This document shows positions 35,501 through 47,500 of a stretch of 64,000 bases of DNA, piece by piece (the stretch's first letter is position 1; every line of letters starts with the position of its first letter). Below the pieces are notes generated by a model that saw only the letters and a program-made list of their open reading frames with translations, was not told where the DNA came from and made no database searches. Source of the DNA: Bostrychus sinensis (Eukaryota; Chordata; Actinopteri; Gobiiformes; Eleotridae); the NCBI GenBank assembly GCA_020698575.1, contig CM036256.1:15763908-15827907 (forward strand). The letters run 5' to 3'. Made by a program: the position numbers and the translations under genes.

Positions 35501-38500
35501 ACTCCCAGCCTTTCCTAACGAGGCATGAGAAAGATGAATCGCTGGTTTAGTGAGCCCATCCACACAAAGCAAAGAACCAAATGCGTTTTTTCATAAACCC
35601 GCAATAAAGGCCTTTGTTTGAGGTCCATGTGTGTTGTTATACAGTAAATTTTTGGAGGGGAAGTATTGCGGCTAAGATTAGCAGCCCACACGTGTAGTTA
35701 GACTGGGAGATAACAAAGGCAGAGGCACATAAACACAAGCCAGACAACCTCACAGACAGATATGCAAATGCATCAGTGGCAGCGGGCCCACTCTATCCCC
35801 ACTCAACCCCAGCTCCACTGGTGCCAAATCCTCAAGAAGAAAATGTTGGATGACTGGAAGGATGTTTGTTTTTTTTCCTGGAGAATGTTATAAGTTACAG
35901 TGAATTGACTTTGAGTTCACAATAAATGAAAATATTAGCTCATAAAGTTTGAATGGACTTGAACTATGTAGAGAGTGAATGTGTCTGGCAATAGTCTGGA
36001 CATATTGCTAGCAAGGATGACAAGATTAATGAGTGGGTATATTAAGGAGTGACATAAAGTCAGACACATAGCTTGAGTGTCCCTATTAAACAATATAAGT
36101 TGTAACTCAAAATCGATGACAACATAAATCCCAAGTTATATATACAGCATTTTTGTTTTGGAGACTAGCTTATGGCACAGTTTTGTTCCTCCTTTGCTAC
36201 TGTTTCTTTGGAAAACCTTTGAAAACTGAAATCATTAACCTGTTCAGGAACTATTTCTTCTTTTCTTCAAACTTTTTGCTTTCTTAAACAGAAAACAACA
36301 TGGGCACTGAGTGATTTTCTGGGTGAAATGTGATGACAACAAAGTATTTATCATTTGGCCAAAGCCTTGTCATAGTCCATTTCTCTAGCCAAGGGGATTA
36401 AATATGTTGTATATTGGAAAGAAGGCTTCAGTATAGGAGACTATTGGGGACCTTGGTGACAAAGATTACAATAGGTAGACTATATTAAACATTTGGGGAG
36501 GTAAAAAGCTACACACAATGCCAAAAGCAAAACAAAAGCCCCTAACTACAAATAAATAGTACTAGTATACGCATCATAGCTACAGATCTATCCTTCTTGT
36601 GTGGTTTAAGCTGTTTAGAGATATGAGAAGTCTCAGGAAACATAAAAAAAATGTATAAATTATGAATAATATGATAAAGACTCCAGTGTTTAAGGATAAT
36701 TTAAGGGTTTACCACAGCGCAGTACTTTGCAGCATGGTGTAATTTGTCATTTGCTTATGTTAAATGTACAGTAAAATGTATGGCTCTAGTCTAGTCAAAC
36801 TGGCCTGAAAAGCTAATTGTGCATAACTTTCTGCTTTATTTATTATGAAAAATGTCTCAGCACTTGTTTAATGGCTTTCCAACTATTTTAGAGGATCTTC
36901 TAATTCAAGCACTTAAATCAACTAAAAGAAAACCAGAAGTATCTTGTGCCTGTGTCCCTTTAAGATAGATGCTGCACAATCAGAACAATATGATGATGAC
37001 AGTTCTTACTCAAACACGTCTACAATGGTAAATAACATTGACCTATTTTTTTCTCCTAAATCTTTTACAACAAATTCATATTATTAGCATTTCTTTTGGT
37101 AAAATACAACTAAACAAATATAATCAACAAGCTTGACCAGCACCATTTCCATCACATAAGTCAATAAAACTGTGTCTCCCTTGGGAGCCTCACAAGCAAT
37201 GGCTTTAAAATGTTCTCTGTGCTTTTGTATTGATTTACTCCAAATGCATATATGAATGAAACACTCAGCAGCTACAAGCCAATGGAAATCTGCTCAATAT
37301 CCATTACTCTTCCTTTTATGAATGAAATATTTACGATAATCAATCAATCTCCACCATCAAAGTCAGTTTTAGTGTCTATAGAAAGCCTGCACAATATCGG
37401 GACAAGGAGGAAACCACTGCACTACACTGAAATAGGATTCTTAATGTAATGATGCTAGGGAATGAGCCAAAGAAGCAAAACAACACTGAATTTGTCATTT
37501 GCAGAGAAGTATATGACTAGAAGGACATCTCAAGAGAGTAAAATAGTAATGAGTCATCCTCTGTCTGTCAGTTCAGTGTGCGGTAAAAATAACACAATCT
37601 AAAAATAATTCTGCTTTTAACTACAGGCTCATTTCAGTATTAGGTCTTGATAGCAGCTGTAATAGCAGTGAAATGGGTGTGTTGTACTGACCGTAAGCAG
37701 CCAGTGGCGTTTCGGAGAACCTGCGAGGAGTGGAGGTGCAGTTTTCGGTCCTCCTGTGTGTGGGGCGACGTGTCCCAGCCCGAGTGAGGGATTATCACAG
37801 CGTTGGTCAGCACGGCCAGGGCATCCTGAATTATTGGCATCTTCAGGGCGTCACATGAGGAGAGGTTCCACAAAACTCCTGCAGACAAAAGAGATGTGGA
37901 AAAGACTAAGATAAGTATAGATTAGGGCTGTGCAAATAATCAGATTTTAATTGTGATTACAATTTTGGCTCCCAACAATTACAAAATCTATATAATCAAG
38001 AAAAAACAATTAATTAAATTGGACTCTTAAATGCTCTTTATGTCCATAGGTAGGGACTTTACAGAGCTGTCAAAGCTAGAGGCACACTTGTCTTTGTCCA
38101 GAACGTTGTCCAAAGTCTTGTAGGCTCTATGAATCAATTAACACAAAGACATTATAAAACTACTCTTCCTCTACAGATTATTATTTTGGCAGTACATGAA
38201 AAATCATTTTAAATTATCGTCATTCTACTTATGACCTAAATAATCATGATTATGAATTTTTCCATAATCGAGCAGCCCTAGTATAGATGTCGATAGATAA
38301 GCTGCCTGTGTTTGGATTTTATAAAATATAAGTACATTCTACATTTATGGATTTTTAAACATTTTCATGTTAAGGAAAACATTCTCCATCCATAGTAGCT
38401 TATTAACATGCTGGCATCTAATAATATAGTTCTTTCTAATCAGTTCTTAAAAGCCTAAACTCTTTGCAGGTGACTGGAACCTATCCCAGCAACAATGGAT

Positions 38501-41500
38501 CTGTTACACTCCGGACCATAGCCAGTTAGTTGCAGAGCTGACACATAAACTGACAGACAATCATTCACTCTCACGGTTATTCGCTATGGGCCAATTTAGA
38601 TTCCAAAATTCACCTAACACATCCATGTTTTTGGACGGATAGAGCAGGCCAGAGTACTCAGTAGTTAACATGAGGCAGGAGTGCTAACCACTCTGCCACC
38701 ACACTTCCCACTTACAAATTACATTAATCTTAATATTTCTTTTTATATGCAAAGTTGACATTTGTTTTACCTATTTGTACCTTGAGTACTCTTGGTCACT
38801 CTTTATTAACTACTACTTAAGTGATTTTAAAGAGAGATACCGGTCACATCTGGTCATTAATAAAACAATTGAGAATTATACATACTAGTCATTCTGTTTA
38901 TTGACTTACTCCAGCTTTGGCACTGTCATAAACCAAAAACAATTAGAAAGACGTGTGTAGCAATTAGCACTCCGCACCTCCAACCGCACAAGCCATGAAT
39001 TTTAAAAGCTCTAATCTTTCAAAACATAGCCTTTAATTCATTTCCATTCTCGCTCGCGGTCACCAAAGTGCGTGTGTAATTAATAGAGTACAAGGTAGAG
39101 CCAGTGAAGGCAGTAAATCACTTACAAAAAGCTCACCTCCTGTTCCTAATCCTCTCCTGAATTCGGTGTACAGTCGGTGAGCAGCCAAGCAAGAAAATGG
39201 AGGAGTTTTCTCTCGCCTCCCAATTACTGTTCATGTCTTCTGTCAGCCACCAAAACACACGCTCTAACAAACGCACAGGCTAAAGTTTGCCTTCTCAAGA
39301 GGCCACCTTTTCTGCCAGCACATAGCCACAATTATAGACCAAGACAGTGGTTTTCAGACTTTTCACCACCTCAGAAAATGTTTGGCTTTCCAAGTACCGC
39401 CTTTAGTGGGCTAAAATTGGCCTAAATCAGGATTAATCAAGGTCTAAACCAAGCAATGATACAGGGATTACCACAGAAAGAAGCATTACTAAATAAATGG
39501 ACTAAACTAGAGCTGAATCAGGACTAAACCAGGACAAATCTAGGACTAAACCATGTCTAAACCAGGCTATACCAGGTTTAAGCCAGGACTAAACCTGGTC
39601 TTAACCAAGACTAAACTAGCAGCACTAAGCAGTGGTCTAAAGGCCAAGCCAAAGAAGGAAAACAGAAATAAATCGTGACTAAACCAAATCTGAATCAGGA
39701 CTTAACCAGGCCTAAACCAGGACTAAGCAGTGGTCTAAAGCTAAGCCAAAGAAGGAAAACAGAAATAAATCAGGACTAAACCAAATAAATCAGGGCTTAA
39801 TCAGGCTATACCAGGATGAATCCAAGACTAAAACCAGGTCTAAATCAGGACTAAACCAGGACTAAATCAGGACTAAGCAGTGGTCTAAAGCCCCAACCAC
39901 AGCAGGAGTAAAACAGGAATAACACTGGCTCTAAATCTAAGCCAGTTTTGCAGACTTAAACTTCGAAAGACAGTGTACCACCAATGGGACCCATACCAGA
40001 GGCTGAGAACCACTGCACTATAAAATAACCTTGAGATTCACCACAACATGTAATTCTTGTTGACCCTGTCCATTTTCTAATCTCTCCACTGATAATTATA
40101 CGTCTGTGCATCCACTGTTGTTCAGATCTGCACTTAACACATTCAATTATAGTAAAACAGCTACAAATCCTAAGATCTGTGTTGCCCACCCCTCTCTACG
40201 TAATTACATGTTTTGTGCGTTAGTATGAAGATTGTACCAGAATATGTGCAACTCCAAGTCTGAAATCACCCGTGTGAACTGGAGGCAGCAAAATCTGTTT
40301 GTGGTCAAGAGGACTTTCTAAACGGTTTGCTTCTAGGCGTCGTGACGGTAATTAGCACTGACTGTCTTGTGAGTGAGAGTGACTTCCCACCCTGAAGAGA
40401 GTGAGGAGGGCATGCTGGCTTTTTGATAACGCTGCCATTTGAAGCGACACTTATTAATTCTCCCCATACTTGATGTCGACATGGGGAGTGTGGGGCACCA
40501 TTGAGTGTCTCTGCGGTAAATAATGACCTCAATAGTCATTCTTCTACTATTGTGTTACATATAAGGCAGAGAAGAACTTGGAGTATCTCAAAACCCTGTG
40601 ATTTTTCCAAAATTGTGATTTAGGTAAGATTGAATTGATTGGTTTGAGTCCAGTTTCTGTTTGGCGTTTGCACGTTCTCCACGCTCTGGCCTCCTCCCAC
40701 TGTCCAGAGACATGCATGTATAAAGGTAAAGTGGAAAATCCCAAATTGCCCCTACTGAACAAATGCGAGAGTGAATAGATGTCTGTCTAGTGTAGGGCCT
40801 GCAGCTAGCTGGCCATTGTCTAGGGTGTGTCCCGCCTCAGGCACAAACTAGTTGGGATAAGCTTAAGCTAAGCAAAAATGATTGAACAAATAATAGTAAA
40901 ATTTGATTGGCTTTAATATTTTGGATAGGTTGTAATGCATGGACGGCATTAACTAGTACTCAGAATTCAATAACTATCTATAATACATTTAATAATAACA
41001 TTTAATTTCAGGAATAATGCCCATATAAGGCAAACCTAGAACTAGCAGAACATACTACATGAGTCAAGAGTGAAATAAAATACTGCATTTTAAATCTGCA
41101 ATAAACAAAAGTCTATAAAACTGAAGACAGGACAGATAAAACGAATAAAATGGTTTAGTAAATTGAATTTGGAGCTATTTAAGCTAAGCTCTTTGGGTTT
41201 GTGCCGTATGCAGAAGATTTTAATGGGACATCCAGTCTATTGGTTTACATGAGAAGTAGTTTTAACATTTTATTGTGGTTTATAAAAATGTCACAGTACA
41301 GTCAGGATATACTGCTCAACAGTTTATCAGTCTGTTAAGGGCCAATTTCTGGAGATTCCCAATGTTAGAAAGCACTTGCGCACATTTACCATCTCCACCA
41401 GTAATATCCTCTTTAATATTTTTTTTTATATAATGAATTTGATATTCCAAACAACGTAGCTGAGGTTGACGAGGTTCATAAAGCTTCATTTGCATCAGAG

Positions 41501-44500
41501 GTTCATAAACTCACCGCCTTCTCCAGGAATATAACCATATATTGTACATTATGGAGATCTATATGCGGAGCAAGATAATATATGACACAAGACGGCTTGC
41601 TGCAGCTGCAAGAAAAAATATGTTTTTTTTTTAGTATCCTGAGCGAAGTCAGCTGTTTGTAGCATCGGTCTTTGTGAGTGAAGTATGACATCATCTCCCC
41701 GAGGTGCAGCGCTGAAGGATTCAATCTTTGATCTGAGACACAGGCGTCTGAAAAGAGTGCAATGCTCACAAAACGCCACAGCATGTATCCAGCAGAACAG
41801 GCACAAACACAGATCTACACAGTTAATGGCAGATCAGATGAAGGAGGGTAATTGCTTAAGCCTTACGTCATGAATGCCCTGCTCAATGCAGAGAGGGGAA
41901 ATGAACATCATGGCCATCTCTGTGAAGACATTTTACATCTTTGAACATTATAATTTTACCTGCCCTTCATCCTTGTCTCTCACCAGCAAACTCGCATTGC
42001 CTTCTGATTTGCTTTTGCTCTTTGTCTGAAATGTCAACATATCTGTATGCCATTGTTTGTGCAGAAATTTTCCAACACAATCTTTGCTACATGATATTTC
42101 CTTTTGAGCCTTTTGACACCCTGACATACAGATAACATTTTTCTAATTTATTCCTAACACTAACTAATAACATACATTTTTACAATCTTTTTATTAAATT
42201 CATTTGTTAAATCATTGTTGTTAGTCATTTAAAAACAAACAACAGTAATACTCAAGATACTCATATTCTTACATACAGAGAACATATTCTTGTTATTATG
42301 TTGTCATAAACCACAACAACTGTGCAGAATGTGTGCAACCAAGATAACTGTATGTCACTGTTTGTACTTTTTTCTTTCAGCCACAATCTATCACTCGATT
42401 GACTCAAATTTACGTCATTAAACAATCAGTAGTTGTTGTTTTGTAACAAGCCACTGATGGCTGACCTTGGCAGCAGCAGCAGGATGGCTTTGTACCAAGA
42501 GCACCGCTCCATTGGTGAACACTGCACACAATGTGGATCTCTACAGGCAGTGATTTCACCATTATGTGTGCGGAGATTTTGAAACAGAAGAATAAACTTA
42601 GGGGGTCTTGGTGTCAAACTGAGACAGCTGCACATCTGCAGGAACTGTCCTGGTTCGTGGTTTGCTCTTTGTATGGTACAGATAATTTATAATTTAATGT
42701 TATCATCCAAATCAAGGTGTATAGCAGCAATTTACCATTGCCACCATGACTGTTGTATCAGGCTGCTGGACACGTGTCTCCCAATAAACAGGCCAGAATA
42801 TGGTTCTACAAACAATTATTTATTAGCTCTGAAATAAGCCAACACACTGTTGTTTAAGTATGCCTTTTATAGCAAACAGGTAAAGGCTAAACCTGTGGGA
42901 ATAGGTTCACACAACAACTAACTTATTATTAGAACAGAATAGAATAGATTTATTGTCATAGTAAAGACAATAACATTACCACAAAATTAAAAATGTTGAC
43001 TGTAAAGTGCTTAGGCATTCAGTTTACATTCATAAACACAAACACAATATAAATACATCAATATCAATAAGAGAAAAGATATGACTTTATATTAACAGTT
43101 CTGAAAAAATTTTTTTCAGTCTGTTAGTCCTGGACTTGTCGCTCCTGTAGGGTCTCCCAGAGGGTAGTAGAGTAAACAAAAAAGGAATAATTTGTCATTT
43201 GTTATATTTTGTAAAACTTACAAGGCTTCTGTTTTTTTATTTCAAAGATTTCTAGGTATTTCATTATTTTTTGTAATTAGTTTTAACATTTTCAAGGTGG
43301 TTAATCTTTTGACAAATCAAATTTTCTCTAAAAAAGCAATGCAAAATCCTTCAAAACCAGTTGGGTTGCAGTATTAATTAAAACAACTGCCATTGCCAGA
43401 ATCAGTAAGTACTCAAAGGTCCTCATTCTCCAACAGTGTTTTAGAAGAAAAATGACCATATACACTAAGCTCAATGTTTGGAAAAATGACAACTATTGAT
43501 TTTCTTTTGCACAACCCGATGTTCTAAAACTAAATCCTGGCGTCAGCTTGACTTTTGTTTTGTTAATGAGCGCCCATCGATCACTCTTTAATGACTTGTT
43601 CCACACAGGCCGATAGCTATGTATTAATGAGGCAGTGCCATTGCATGCTACCGCGTTTACTCAGTTTGTGTCCCTTAATGACATTACCATTGAACACAGT
43701 GCAAGATAACGTACTGGAGCCGCTCAAGGTCAGAGATTTCAATTGGGTTTAACTGTGACTCCAATTTAAAAGATCACATCGATGCTGAATGATAAGCTTC
43801 AGAGTTTACCATATATCGACAGTGAGAAACAATATGGTAGAATAGTACATTTATTTCAGTAGTCCAATTGAAAAAGTGAGTATACTGATATCATAAACAA
43901 AAAAATGTATTATGTATTTTAATTGTGATGATTAAGTAACATTAATATCACTTTAGTTAACATGTTCATTCATCATCATTCTTCAATAGTTTGCATTTTT
44001 TTTATAATATTGATGTACTGCTTGTGCCAGGTCCAAGCCCAAATAAATGAAAAGGGTTGCATCAGAAAGGGCATCCAGCATAAAAAAAGTATTCCAAATC
44101 ACTGCTCACTAGGAGGCAGATGACTTGCTGTGGTGATCCCAGAAAGGTAAAAGACAAAAGAAATGAAGACTTATATGTTATTTGTATGCTTTGCATTTAT
44201 GGTAAAAAGAAATACACAGTGTTTAGGTCCATTTATACCCTTTGGAGGAAAATTTAAATTCTGATAGTCCACCATAGATTCAGAATTAATGTAAAAACAC
44301 TGAGCTTGTTGCATACGTTTTCCACACAGTTGCTAATTCACCTGCAAAACGCGCTATTTTCTGTTTAAATTCACAGAAGAAGATGCTAATGAGTGACTCA
44401 AGGGAACACAGCTGCAGTGTGTTTACATAGTTAATGAAGCCTTTAAACTACATACTCCTTAGTACTCTATGATGTGGAGCAAATAATTATTTTCTCACTG

Positions 44501-47500
44501 TTATTATGCATTTTTATATTCAGGATAAAAATGACACACGTGTTATGAAAGAGCTTCTTTAATAGTCTCAAAAACGTAAATCTCTTAACACCTACAGTAC
44601 CTCCGAAATTGTTATTTTTATGTAACACTTATTCCTGTCCACAATTTGGTGATGGTTTGTTAACACTGTTGTTGGCCTCTCTGGACTTCATCCAAATGTA
44701 CAAACACACAGTTAGAGTGTGACATCTCTCACATTGAAGCTGACAACAACCTGTCACCTGTGATTGTGATGCGCTGTAATTACAAGAGGAGCCACACACA
44801 GCAAAGGCACGTGGGTAAAAACGCTGGTTTGTTTAGTCTCTCTCCTGTTTAAAGGTTGTGAATTGTTAGTGAATATACTATACATGGGCCGTACGCATCA
44901 TAGAAGTCCCTGAAGTCCGGACCTCAATATTTTAAACCAGATCTAAACCGGGGCTAAACCAGGACTCAACAAGGATGTAACCAGGAATAAACCAGGTCTA
45001 AACCTGTCTCAAAAAGGACTAAATATGGTCTAAACAAGGTCTAAACAACCAAACCAGGACAAAAATGAAAAATAAACCAGGACTCAACCAGGACCAAACC
45101 AGATCTAAAAAAGGACTAAACCATGTCTAAACTTGGACTAAACAAACAATAAACCAGGACCAAACCACGAAAAGACCAGGTCCAAACAAGGACTAAACCA
45201 GGACCAAACCAGGGGGTTGTACTACGAAGCAAGATTTCTGGTTTATCAGGATTATCAGTGTCACCAACATGGTTCACTTTTCAGTGCTCTTAGATCACTG
45301 TAGAAACATACGCAGCAGAGCTAACCTGGTCCAGACCAGGTTTTATTCCCAAGTTAGAACTATGATCTGCTCCTTCGGTGTTTTAACATTTTTCTAAACA
45401 TTTTACCACAGAAATTTCCTTCGGGATTAATAAAGTTATATCTTATCTTATCTTATCTTATCTTATCTTATCTTATCTTATCTTATCTTATCTTATCTTA
45501 TCTTATTGATTCTGAGTTTGGGGAGTGACTGAACTCTTCAGTTTAACACTATTCAATGTATTTGATCACTTCAAAATACAAGCGTGCAGACGGAGGTGTG
45601 GGCTTACCGAGACCGAGACTCAGACCGTGGCGCAGCATCCGCATTTAAACAGCTGAGTGAGAAAACCCCATTTGCAGTGTCATGGTGGACTCTGTATTTC
45701 CTTCCAGTTAGCCTCAGAAAAACCTCTCCACTGTTACCACTGCAGCCTCACACACCGACAGCCAGTGTGTATAATGTTAATGCAAAACTATAATGATCAA
45801 CAGTTTGTTCTGTTTTAGTGAGCTAAATTTTTGATATTTTCAAGTATTAGCCTATATAATAATATTTTGTACATAGGTTAGGGATTATACTGTATAATAA
45901 TAATAATCATGAAGCTGAAAATATCATCAGTAGGCCTAATTTTCCGCTGTAGATGGCTCTATTAGGCTTTTGTTAGGCTTTCACTTTTGTTTAACTTTTT
46001 AAATAATTATCTTATTATCTGAGATTCGCAGATGGTCTGTACTTTGCGTAAAAGGTGTCAATTGACGTGGGAGCATGCCTTTGTGATACATAAAGCCTGG
46101 CTATGTCCAACCAGCTTCATAGTACAGCCCTCAGAATGAAACCAGGTCTAAACAAGGGCCAAATTAGAAATAAACCTCAGTTGATGGACCTCAGTATTTC
46201 TAAAATTCTGTGTGCGGCCCTGCTATCTATCTAAGTATCTAATAGAACCACATTTACAAAATACTGAAAATCTCTTACAAAGAAAAAGGTCGCACTGGCC
46301 ACTAAATCATCTTTGTGATAGTGAACCCAGAGAAAGATATCCACCATTTTGACACTTGAAAGCCTAACCCTTCAAATACATTAAGCTTCACACTGGGACC
46401 GGACCCAAACTGAGCTTCTGAATCAACAAAAGGACCGTGGCGAAGAAGTGGAGCAGAGGGCACGGCGCCTTGTGACGTGTGTGTGCCACAAAACCAACTG
46501 TAACTCGTAAGTGAGATCTATCGTGTGTGTGCTTAAGCCTTTCTCCCTCGTAACTGTGAAAAAACTGCGAGTGTGTGAATCTGTAGCATGCAGGCAGCTT
46601 GGTTACACGCTGTGATCCTGATTCAAAATGCCCAGCGAGAGAGATAGTCGGAGAGGCAAGACCTGGCGAGGAAAGGCAAAGAGGACAGGGCGAGGACCAA
46701 TTACCAACAGAGCAGTACACAGAGGGACAGAGAGGGACAGATACAGGGACTTATTTCCACAGGGTTTTTGAGAAAGAGGGAAAAGCAGTCCGCGTCCGGT
46801 CGCTCGTTCACTTGATTAATTTGTGACAGGAGGGATTTCTGTGCTTCGTGCCTTGAATTGCGACTCTAATTTATATGGTAATCTTCTTTAAGACTCTGGC
46901 GGCATACAAAACCCTTTATTTTGTCCTGGACTATAAGCCTAAACCCCTTTCTGTACAAACTATGTATCTCTCTATTACACAATATATTGCAAATGCATTG
47001 TCATTGCAATATTGGCATATTCGTATCACGATAAACCAAATGTATCACCATAATGTAGTTGGATTCAGCCCCCAGATCTGACCTGTGACGAGATTTCTAG
47101 ATTGAAAACTGTGACACATTTCTTTTCACAGATCAGAGTGCAAAAAAAGCTCATGTAATTCAAAATACATGACACTGGGGCTTAAGTTTTGAATATAATG
47201 GCAATTTATTAATAAAAGTAATGACACTGGAAATATGTTTATTGACAAAAGTCTTTAGAGTCATGTTTTCAGATGGCCTATAGGCTTATAATGTGCACAA
47301 CTGGGGCATGGTTTGTTGAAAACTGGGACATATGAGTGTTTTTACAGATCTGTGTTGGGACATGGGACAAGGAGCCTAAAACTGAGACTGTCCCGGTTAA
47401 ATAGGGACGTCTGGTCATCCTACCTATGAGCCTAGAGCTTGTACTGTCTTCATAACTTCAATTTAAATCAGACTTTTACTACTTTATGTCTATGGTCTAT

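Larger units (their letters stand above)
32213..37691 (-). other. ctnnd2: ctnnd2 intron between window exons 3 and 4
   Basis: An intron of about 5.5 kb. It holds an L2-like fragment (32440-32590, reversed) and two hAT-like elements with internal 11-bp arrays (32872-33172 and from 34515). From 34850 to 37690 I see mostly unique sequence without a coding signal. Confidence 0.7.
44925..46200. mobile_element. Array-bearing element interrupted by another transposon
   Basis: The CAGGACTAAAC-type array runs from about 44935 to 45210 and resumes at about 46137-46180 (GAAACCAGGTCTAAAC). A similar CGGACCTCAATATT-like word near 44920 and GGACCTCAGTATTTC near 46187 bracket it. The gap is filled by the element at 45211-46132, so this is a nested insertion. 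Confidence 0.5.

Noticed and set aside
45441..45506. Possible CRISPR-like or satellite array
   Set aside because: It is a simple 5-bp microsatellite after a LINE tail, in a vertebrate genome; no spacers.
46388..46826. Open frames of 110 and 75 codons in a moderately GC-rich intron patch
   Set aside because: No splice-compatible context within ctnnd2 and no domain; the patch could be regulatory but I have no positive evidence.
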